From Linum tenue (Eukaryota > Streptophyta > Magnoliopsida > Malpighiales > Linaceae): a DNA stretch of 64,000 nt. Made by a program: the position numbers and the translations under genes. The stretch covers positions 5,982,937 to 6,046,936 of the forward strand of contig CAMGYJ010000009.1 of NCBI GenBank assembly GCA_946122785.1, read 5' to 3'. Below the pieces are notes generated by a model that saw nothing but the letters and a program-made list of their open reading frames with translations, did no database searches and was not told the origin of the DNA. This document shows positions 55,681 through 64,000 of the stretch, piece by piece; positions within the stretch are counted from its first letter, which is position 1; each line of letters opens with the position of its first letter.

Positions 55681-55792
55681 TTTGATCGTCGAAACGGAAC
55701 GGGCACGGACGCGATTTATTTGACTCTTCCTTTCTCCACGCTTGGCTATCGTTTTTTTCGGAACGGGGAATTGAAAGGAGTTCGGATGCAGT

Positions 55793-55824
55793 TTATATAG
55801 AGGTATGAGGTTCCCTCGGATTGG
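55793..55824 (-). promoter_or_regulatory. TATA box and CCAAT box of the H2B gene
   Basis: On the minus strand TATAAA (55798-55793, within CTATATAAAC) lies about 115 bp upstream of the ATG, and CCAAT (55824-55820) lies about 20 bp further upstream. Confidence 0.75.
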
Positions 55825-55838
55825 CTGGAAAGAACAGG

Positions 55839-55856
55839 CGCGGATCGCTGACATGG
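55839..55856 (-). promoter_or_regulatory. Plant histone type I element (hexamer plus octamer)
   Basis: The minus strand reads CCATGTCAGCGATCCGCG. The plant histone type I element is CCACGTCANCGATCCGCG, so it differs at one hexamer position while the octamer GATCCGCG (CGCGGATC) is perfect. It lies about 40 bp upstream of the TATA box, as expected for S-phase histone expression. Confidence 0.85.
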
Positions 55857-55859
55857 CGA

Positions 55860-57760
55860 ACGATTTAAAATCGTTGGATCTCAGGTTAATTTAAAGCGAG
55901 AGATGATCTGGACGGCTGAGATCGCGTTCTCTGTCTTGGATCTATCAAAATTCTGATGCGATCTCTTTAGAATTTAGTGAAGTTGAATGATAGTCGTCAG
56001 GATTGGGACACGTGGTGAACACTTCCGTTTGGGTTTCGTCAGGAATTTAGTGAAAGATTAATCGGCCGATTAGGGTCCGCGAATCAGGAAGAAAGCTTAT
56101 GGGATTGGGGTTATGAATTTCTAAAACAACAGATAGTAGCACTGAACACTTCTGTTTGCTACATTCACCATTTAATTACTTGCATCCAGAATTCCAGATC
56201 CATCAAATGACTATGAATTCAAAGAACTACGAGGTCATTAAACCAAGTCGACCCAGATAAACCAGCATTTGGATTGCAAAAATAGGGCATAATAAACCAT
56301 CATATGAATCGCCTTGTTACGATACGAAACTGAGCTGTAAGTAGGGGATGACTCCAGCACCTCCCAAATCTCTGCAAGGAGGCAAACCTGTAGCATCGAA
56401 ATATGAATACTCATATATTCCTTATTCGATGCGGAATGAACTGAAGTAGCAAGATAAACAAGGCCAAAGCTGAAATATACATGGACAAACTTTGGAGAAG
56501 CTGAAACTTGTTCAACCAAAATATCAGATCGGCAGAAACATTTGTTCTGATAAACAGGGTCGAAGGCCATCGGGGAAAAAAACCACAACAAATTTGAAAC
56601 CCCAACTTGTGTAAAAAGTGCAACATGTATTTGAGGTCGACAGAGTATGTATTCTCAAAACACTCCCCACTTCCCGAGGATTGGGAATTATGTCCGCAGA
56701 TGCTTCACCCAATGCATTGGTCTCCCAGCTCCTCAAGTCGCCATGGAACAAGGAGAGCGACAGAGCAAGCCATTTAAACCTGTTAGTTGCCGGAGGCAGG
56801 CACAGCAGCACAGCGTTAGCAATTATGTTCCAGAAAAAAGGCAAGATAACAAGGGAACTAGACTTCACTGCAGGCACCGGAGTAACCAGCAACATAACAT
56901 CAGCATTTGAGAGTATTAAATCTCAAGAGCAGACTGAATCATTGTTGTAGATAGAAAAATCAACTAGAGGTTATGGTTCAGAACATTCAATATTCACAGT
57001 TCAGGTCTCCAAGATCCATATAAAGTATAAACCTCTGGCAAGGTGCACCAGCCACAACTATGAGTAGCCGTTTTTATAAAAAGGTTACGCCAGAAATATA
57101 AGGAAACTTTTAAAAAGAAGGAATGCAAGGAAGTATGCTTGAAACTGGCCTAAGAATGCTATCCTAGAAACAGCAAATTTCAGACACATGACTTATGATA
57201 AATTTTCGACAGTTTCCCAGATACAAAACCCATATAGCCTCGGTTGTTTAGCTGATAACACCATTATTATGCTATGTTCAGCGCCAAGAAAAGATGACGT
57301 GTTAGGAAAGACTTGGGAGATTACAGTTCAAACCAGACCTTGATACATGATATCCCAATCATGTTAACTTAATTAAGAGTTTGTGCTCATGGTACACATC
57401 ACACACATAAATGAGCAACCCATACATCTCGACATGGAGACTGATGCAAAGGTAATTAACTTATACACGACCACCATGGATTCAAACAATCGATGGATCA
57501 AGCGAAGGGAACATATAATCAATACTAAAAAGGTAAGCTGATATTGCATTACCCTAATGTCACGCCACACAGATCATTCCTGAACCACATATTGAGCTAA
57601 TACTACATCTGCAAGCTACCAAACATGACTAGCTCGAATAAATTATTAATACAACCCTTTAAACCATTTCCCAAGCAAGCCAGTCAGATCAATTAATCAT
57701 CTAATTCTTCCTCGTCCGTTCTTCAAGTTTAGGAGCCGAATTTGCGTTCCCTTACTAGTG
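55860..57760. other. Intergenic, nothing recognised
   Basis: AT-rich. Overlapping frames at 56524-56950 on both strands have no motif. Part may be 3' untranslated sequence of the gene to the right. Confidence 0.4.
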
Positions 57761-58521
57761 TCAGAATAGCTGATCCCGCAGAGCAAGTTTCATAACCAAG
57801 AATTGCAAAAACAGTATGATAAGAGTAAGTGCGTAGTTCCAGTGTTCAAACCGCATACCTTTGCGCCAGTGACGACATTCCTATGCAGTATCCGAGCACC
57901 ACTGGAATCACCACCGTCAATCAACTCCCTCAACCCCAAATTCGCCGTTCTCTCCTCTTCTTTCTCTCCTCCTTCCTCCTCCTCATCATCTTCCTCCTCT
58001 TCCTTATGCGACCGACTAACCGCACCACCTCCACGCGAGACACCACCACCAAGCAACCTCTCGAAGTGATTCCCATAGATATACTCGGGGGTGTACCCAT
58101 TCTCTTCGTCAAACAGCATGATGTGGCCATGCCACTCCCACACTCTGTAATCCGACCCCTTCTCCTCGTGGAACCCGACACAGATATGGTGCTCGCCGAT
58201 GGTAACCGCCTGACCGGAGTTGGGCTTCAAAGAATCGGTCTTGCCCGATAGAATCACCCGGATGATGTCCTTCTCGAGCTTGGCCTCCTCCTTGCGAAGC
58301 TGGGTCTTGGCAGAAGAGTCGATGCCGCCGCTGGGATCCATGGCGTTGTCGTCGTCATCGGAGTCATCGGAGAGATTGTTGACAGCGTCGAAAAGGAGGT
58401 CCTCGAGGGATTTGGCGACGAAAGGGCGCTGGGAGGAGTTGGGTGGGCGGATTTGGAGACGGCCCATTAGGGTTTGGAGGAGCGGATTGTCGAAGTTAGG
58501 GGTGTTGTTGAATGAGCTCAT
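57761..58521 (-). CDS. Conserved plant protein of unknown function with acidic C-terminal stretch
   Basis: The main exon is 58521-57859 (221 codons), ending in a GT donor after the codons for VVTGAK. I propose a 9-nt last exon at 57769-57761 (Leu-Phe-stop) after a CAG acceptor; this is uncertain. The N-terminus (MSSFNNTPNFDNPLLQTLMG) precedes an Asp-rich patch, then SGQAVTIGEHHICVGFHEEK and DYRVWEWHGHIMLFDEENGY, a compact domain rich in aromatic residues, then YTPEYIYGNHFERLL and a long Glu/Asp run. The domain looks conserved among plants, but I cannot assign a function. No signal peptide or membrane helix. Reading through the donor gives a 243-residue form. Confidence 0.7.
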
Positions 58522-58529
58522 GGTGTTTG

Positions 58530-59690
58530 CGTTAATGTCGAAAAGAAAAGGCGCAACTGTGTGGACTGGGGTTTTTGCTTCAGCGAGAGGTAGAAGTATA
58601 GGAAGGTGGGAGGGTTTTGATGGGATGGAGGAATCGAGGTAATCGGTGGGGGAAGGGTTTATGAGAAGGTTCGGGGTTTGGAGGATATTGGATGGGACTC
58701 CGCGAGATATTTTGTTAGGGAAACGTAGTGGATCCCTCGATGGGGGCGGACGGATATATATGAGACTATGGTTATTGATAGGATTGGAAAGCGGTTGCGT
58801 TTTTGCGGTTAAACCGCTAATCGAATTGAAATGGTGCGGTTTTTTTAATTAACCATGAATTGAATAAATAGGTGCTTATGTGATTGGGGTTAACGAAATC
58901 ATTTTGTTTTGCGACTAGTGGTTTAACCACAGTCATAACCGAATGTAAAGAGTGAGATAGGTAGGTCGGGTGGCATAGAGCTCCAGCCAACTGAATTAAG
59001 AAACCCACTCAATTGAGGGCCATCGGTCTTCCCAGCCCAATTTATTGGTTTGCCAACGGCTGAAAAGATATGGAAACAAAACGAAAAACTATATCCTCAA
59101 CGTCGTCTCCTTCATCTCGGGGTGAGGAGTCACATCTCCGTTCTCCAACCATTCAACCACCCATTCACCGATTCATGAATTCTAAAAGAACTAAAGAAGA
59201 ATCCATCTGTTGTCGTACACTGGACAAGAAAGGTCTTGTGTCTTCCTCGTAGGTCGTTCATTGTTGTCGGGGATCCTCCGATTCGGTGAGTCCCTGAGCT
59301 TCCCCGCCTTACATGTTGTCCTCCTCTTCTAACATGTCTTCCATGTTTGCTATCGTTCTCGGTCCTCCTTTCCCATCTTCCATTCTTCAATTCTTCTGCT
59401 AGGCTTCAACCAAACAACCACTACGACAGCAAAACGCAAGGTGCTAGCAGGCCAACACCTTCATTCAACAGTCTGAGTGTTCAAGGAGCCAACAAAAGAT
59501 ATGTAAGTTCCCCAATTCGAGTAAATGAGTCTTGTGGGATTGTGCTGAGTCCTTATTTCTCGATCTTCATTCTCGTAAATTATTGAAAGTGCTTGACGGT
59601 TTGTAATAGCTTTTGCGATTTTGTTGTCCCTAAAATGGCTTTCTAAATTTCTATTGTCACCAGGAGAAGGAGTGAGCAACTATATGTAAG
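58530..59690. other. Intergenic, promoter side of the 58521 gene
   Basis: 58560-58780 is GC-rich upstream sequence of the minus-strand gene. 59050-59690 has short frames on both strands but no recognised domain; it may include the decayed 5' end of the hAT transposase element. Confidence 0.4.
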
Positions 59691-59699
59691 GAAATGTAC

Positions 59700-62600
59700 A
59701 TTTAGCTCTTAATCCTGCCAACAATGCCAAGAGTAGGAAGAGACGACAAAATGAGGAATCTAGTGGAAGTGTAGCTTCACCATCTCGACACGTTATTGAT
59801 GTCCCAGATGTTGCCTCTTTCGTATCCTCCTCCCGATGTTGTTGAAATTGAGCCTCCTCCCACTTATACTAACCAAGGTGTGGCAACACCTCCATCAACT
59901 GAAAAAATGATTCGAGTAATTTTATACATTTTTATACCATTCTTCTTGTCGTTTGACTTGGGTAGCATCATCCTTGGAACCATTTTACACTAGGTTATGT
60001 TATGTTTTAGTATGTTTTTAGTCTCTAGCAGGTGAAATGGGCGAAAGGATCGAAAGTCAGACAACATGGAGCGAAAACGGGACCAAGTACTGGAAATGTG
60101 AAGGATCATGGTTCAAGGCAGATTATCACGGACACAGACTGTGAAGATTACCACAAAATCGCGAAGATTTCAAGTTCCCGAGAGCATTTGAAAATCTCGC
60201 TCGTAGTGCACACATCACGGGCGCAGGGCGTGAAAAGTGGAAGGAAACCGTGAGTTTTGTGTCGACATCACGATTTCACTGCACACATCACAGGCATGAT
60301 GGGAGCATCGAAGACAGCACTGTCGAGCATATTTCAAAAGCAGAAAAGTTTAGAGAGAGTTTGATCTTCTTCTTCATTATAGAGAGACAAAATGATGAAC
60401 CAAGGAGAATTGAAGGGGAATTTGAGCTACCCAATGTCAAAGGAGGCTTGATTCCATCTTCAACACCATCCCAAACAACTAGAGAGAAGGGGGCTTCATC
60501 TTTTCATGGGTTTTTCCTTTTATATAGTTGTAGTTCTTTTCTCTAAAAAATAGTTGTATATTCTTTCTCTGTGCATGGAGTAGACTATATATTCACTTGG
60601 ATTATGCGAACCCTAGTCTAGAAAGTTGTAGTTTTGTGATTGTGAACTCTACGTTGTTATTATCATGATTGTTTATATATTGATTGAGTATTTATCAAGA
60701 TAATCGAAGGTCCTTGATCAGTTTTCTCAATTTGGGGCCAATTAACCTAGGTGAGAGAAGATCTTCTAAGGGTATTTTAGGACAATTATTCAAGTATCAT
60801 AAGGGGGCAATGAATGAGGGTGATTGGTTTCTCTACACCGTTCCGTGTCATCTCCAGAGGAAGTGGATTCGGTTCCCTAATTGCTTAATCTGGTAGTTTG
60901 GTACGTCTCTTCGATTAGAGAAATTAGGTGGGTTAGGACAACTCAAATAGGGACTCTTAACTAGTTTTGATCTCCTAGCAGTATATACTAGATTAGAATC
61001 ACATTTGAGTATCACGTCATTAACTTAACATGGGAATAGGGGGATAATCATCCGAGTAAAAATTTCTCCACTGAATTCAACCTTGTTTTACTCGCATGTT
61101 TGTTAGTTCATTAGCTTAAAACAACATTTATACTGCTCGATAATTTATAGTTGGTTGAAGTAAGTATATATAGACCGCCCAAGTTGGATAATCCAAAAAT
61201 ACTTGCTCTATACTACCATGGTTGAAAGTTCCACTTGACTTTGGATTGAGAGTGTAGTTAGAACTGAGTCAAAAACCTAATAAAATGAGTAATAAGAGGG
61301 AATGCAAGACAAGGTCGAATGCATATGAAGAGTACAAATTGTTTTCAGTACCCAATCCCAAAGCTAGCCAAGAGGAGAAGGATGGGGAAAAATGAAGAAT
61401 GGATTGAGGAAGGTCGGGTGTTTGTTTTTCAAAACTGATCTTGATGTCGATTCACGCCAAAATTGTATTTCTACTCATCGTACACAAATTATAGTTTGTA
61501 GGAGAAAAAGTGTAGAATAAGGTGGTCAAATGCAATTAAGCCTACCATCGGTTGATGAGAGGATGAAAAGTTTAAGCAATTATCATGGATGAGTTGCCCT
61601 TTAGATTTGTTGAAAATGGGAAAGTATAAGTAGTTATGTCATGTTGCATGTCCTATGTTCATGTACAAAGAGTATTAGAAAAGATTGATTTAGATTGCTT
61701 GTTTAAGGGAGGAACCAACTGAAGGATTATTCTAAAGACAAGTGTGATTGTAGGGTATATCTTACAACAGATTGTTGCACTTCTATTCAAAACTTTATTT
61801 ATTTGTGTTTGATTGCTCACTATGTTGAGAATGATTGGAAGTCACATAAGACGATCATTGGGTTTTGCCGCATTACTAGTCATAAAGGATTTGATATTCC
61901 GGAGGCAATTGCATGTATTTTGGAAGATTAGGGTTTGAAGGATGTCTTTACATTCACAGTTGATAATGCAAGTGCAAATTATATAACAATTGGCTACTTG
62001 AATGAAAAATTAATGGCTTGGGGTAGGAGTATTAAGGGTGTGATTTATTTGCTTATGCATTGTGTGGCTCATATCATTAATCTCATTGTCACTTACGGAT
62101 CAGAGGAAATTTGGGCGATTGTGGTACGAATTAGGGAGGTTATGATACGGGTATGTGCTTTATCTTCAAGGTTGGATAAGTTCAAGAAGTGTGTTAAATT
62201 TCATCACATTCATGGCAAGAAAATGCGTGTTTGGATGTTCCCACTAGGTGAATTCCAAATATTTGATATTGCAGGCAACTGAGGTGTGTGAGAAGAAAGT
62301 TTAAGTTCTAGAGACAAAGGATATAGAATTTTGGGTTGATCTCCTCAGGGTAAAGAAGTAAAATGGTTATTTCATTGATCCTCCAGCTGCAATACATTGA
62401 GAGAGTGCTAGAAACTTGTGCAAACACTTGAGTTATTTTCATGAACTTACCTTGCTTGTTTGTAGTACAAAGTATGGGACATCTCGTTTAATTTTTAGAG
62501 GGCTTTATCATATTTATTGTCAACTCAATGAAATGGAGGCTAGTAAGGAAGAGGACATAAGGAATATATGACACTTACAATGCATGCAAAAGAATGCAAG

Positions 62601-62700
62601 TATTTGACTAATATATCATCATATATGACACTAAGTGGACATCGATGAATCGACTAGTTTTCATAAATATAAATCAAGGTAATTATGAGCTTAGTGATGT
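59700..62700 (+). pseudogene. hAT transposase pseudogene, split by an LTR
   Basis: Before the interruption, plus-strand sequence at 59730-59900 reads like the region before a BED zinc finger. After it, YEEYKLFSVPNPKASQEEKD (near 61330) is BED-like. The core follows: LIAHYVENDWKSHKTIIGF, GFDIPEAIACILED-stop-GLKDVF and FTVDNASANYITIGYL, where VDNASAN is the hAT catalytic-region motif. LMHCVAHIINLIV comes next and a weaker C-terminal part runs to about 62700. A stop replaces the usual Trp at about 61929, and there are other frameshifts. No functional transposase can be made. Confidence 0.85.
59906..61271 (+). mobile_element. Solo LTR, Gypsy (Athila/Tat-like), inside the hAT pseudogene
   Basis: Starts TGATTCGAGTAATTTTATAC; contains TGCACACATCACGGGCGCAG-type words near 60200, then ATGGAGTAGACTATATATTC and GGATTATGCGAACCCTAGTC near 60580, common in Athila-branch LTRs. 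It ends near GTTAGAACTGAGTCA at about 61271. A-rich flanks (AAAAA and AAAAC) could be the 5-bp duplication, with one mismatch. No internal region, hence a solo LTR. Confidence 0.6.
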
Positions 62701-63099
62701 ATTCCTTCCCACAATGAGAAACAACACAGAAATCTAAAGGCTTGATGGAGGAAACCAGTCCAGGAGCACAAGTCGGGAATAGGCAGCAAAAATCTTTCAA
62801 CTTTCCCACTTTTCGTTACTACAATCAGCATTCAGCAATACAGGAAGCAGAACAAATGAAAAGAGAAAAAAACTTATGTCGTTTCACCTTGAAGTTCAAA
62901 TGCACATCAAAAGCAATTATAACAGTCAGTTAACTTGGAACAGATGGTATATCGTCGGGTTCAGAGCGAACACATAACAGGCAGAGTCTGAATTTTGGCA
63001 AGAAAAAGGAGATTATATATTATCTATATGTATATGCAGCAGCATCTTTGCATAGGCTATAGGATGAAACTTCAGGCAGACATGGTGTGGAGATACAGA
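62701..63099. other. 3' flank of the pyrophosphatase gene
   Basis: No separate gene recognised; includes the likely 3' untranslated region of the minus-strand pyrophosphatase. Confidence 0.5.
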
Positions 63100-63972
63100 C
63101 TACCTCCTCAAGCTCTCAACGATGTAGTCAGCATACAGATTCCTACAGTAAACCAAATATCGTCCAAGATTAGTATACATAATAAACACATAGACTACTA
63201 CAATGGGAGAATCATGTCGTGTGGCTTTACATTGAATGCTGGACAGCCTGGTATGCATCAGTAGCTGGGAGGAAGTCGTTAACAGCAACTTCCTTGTTTT
63301 CATTCTTCTTATCTATCATCACAAAATTGCCAAGGAACACAAAACACATTCTCTTCCGTATTAGTCCAAAACAACTGTTCAAGTGCCTCCTAAGAACCAG
63401 AAACATGGTAATTGGTAAACAACTAAGGAAGTGAGACTTACAGTCTTCGAAGAAGCGGCGAATCTCAGCAAGGCGATGGGGTGGGAGCTCCTTGATATCA
63501 TTGTAGTGACGGTACTCAGGATCGTCAGCACAAACAGCTATGATCTTGTCATCTTTCTCACCCTAAAAAGATTTGTCAACAGACGGCCCAAATATCATGG
63601 TTCAGTAATGGATAATAGCATTGTAGAAAATCAAGAGAGGTGATAGCTTTACGAAAGGCAAGTCGTCTGTCCTAAGGAGGGAGGGAATGTATGTACCTGA
63701 TCAATCATAGGCATGACCCCGATTGCCTTAGCACGAAGAAAGCACCCAGGAAGAACTGGTTCCTGCATATTCATACATGATACATACAAGTATTGCCAAG
63801 ATCATCACTCGTCTGTTTGAAGTCAAGTCACTCATAAAAGAAAGCAATTGACAAGGACATATACCTGCATAATAACCAGCACATCAAGGGGATCATTGTC
63901 TTCACACAGAGTACGTGGGACAAACCCATAGTTGTGGGGATACACAACTGAAGAGTAAAGCACACGATCAAC
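63100..63972 (-). CDS. PPA: Soluble inorganic pyrophosphatase (PPA), 3' part; 5' end outside window
   Basis: Five exons join in frame: 63972-63865, 63762-63697, 63562-63442, 63312-63231 and 63142-63100 (140 codons with stop). They read [20 protein letters not shown], then [13 protein letters not shown] (family I signature D-x-D-P-x-D with Mg2+-binding Asp residues), [40 protein letters not shown] and the end [13 protein letters not shown]. The enzyme hydrolyses pyrophosphate to two phosphates in cytosol, driving biosynthetic reactions. The N-terminal exons lie beyond 64000. Plant PPAs are about 210-220 residues, so roughly two thirds of the protein is here. Confidence 0.96.
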
Positions 63973-64000
63973 CTGCCAAAAGTAACATTTCAGCTTATGA

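Noticed and set aside
55243..55800. Plus-strand 185-codon frame over histone H2B
   Set aside because: Shadow of the GC-rich H2B coding sequence; the minus strand has the full histone fold and promoter motifs.
55681..55854. N-terminal extension of H2B
   Set aside because: It overlaps the TATA box and the type I element region and has no histone similarity; MAPKPAEK is the family start.
57803..58642. Ser-rich plus-strand frames over the 58521 gene
   Set aside because: They are antisense to Glu/Asp-rich codons; the minus frame has balanced, conserved composition.
1..64000. CRISPR array, operons or bacterial defence-like system
   Set aside because: No regularly spaced repeat-spacer array and no clustered prokaryotic genes; gene structure is eukaryotic throughout.

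Overview
This window is nuclear DNA from a flowering plant, most likely a eudicot. The evidence is GT-AG intron-split genes, an AT-rich background, clearly plant-type proteins (RS2Z splicing factor, PAH lipin, plant histone H2B, soluble inorganic pyrophosphatase) and many plant transposon families. The species cannot be named from the sequence alone. There is no operon structure, CRISPR array or bacterial signal.

Genes with a recognisable or conserved product, left to right: the last exon of a single-pass membrane protein (+, 421-644); a cysteine-cluster (YkgJ/UPF0153-like) protein (-, 743-1414); an RS2Z-type SR splicing factor (-, 3325-5278); a neuroguidin-like ribosome-biogenesis protein (-, 9845-11751); a cysteine-patterned protein of unknown role (+, 12674-14487); a small basic plant protein (+, 16593-17039); a GOST/LU7TM seven-helix membrane protein (-, 30904-32241); a lipin-type phosphatidate phosphatase, PAH (+, 40297-45358); a Ser/Lys-rich unknown (-, 47122-48071); histone H2B (-, 55249-55680); an acidic-tailed unknown (-, about 57761-58521); and the 3' part of a soluble pyrophosphatase (-, 63100-63972, running off the window). 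These are housekeeping genes without an evident shared pathway. I rebuilt their exons by hand from splice sites and frame continuity.

Between the genes the DNA is dense in mobile elements, many with intact target-site duplications (TSDs) that fix their borders to the base. Four hAT-type elements have perfect 8-bp TSDs (7477-8554, 9024-9477, 38475-38915, 49420-49804) and a fifth lies inside an intron (13400-14087). Three related Mutator-like elements have 10-bp TSDs (25275-26758, 28966-30124, 32974-34090). A large foldback element (27311-30199) hosts one of them. A CACTA element (23209-24603) sits inside a decayed Ty1/copia element (20441-25000). There are also solo LTRs, Gypsy remnants, two LINE 3' ends, MITEs and a hAT transposase pseudogene split by an LTR (59700-62700).

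The most interesting result is that two of the Mutator-like elements are Pack-MULEs carrying recognisable pieces of host genes. One holds a piece of a multiple-C2-domain MCTP gene; the other holds the N-terminal zinc-finger part of the COPII coat gene SEC23, still open for 118 codons. The SEC23 element also took part in a recent tandem duplication of the sequence just upstream of the LU7TM gene. I found no wholly new biological system. The novelty lies in these gene-capture events, the nesting history and several conserved plant genes I could not name.
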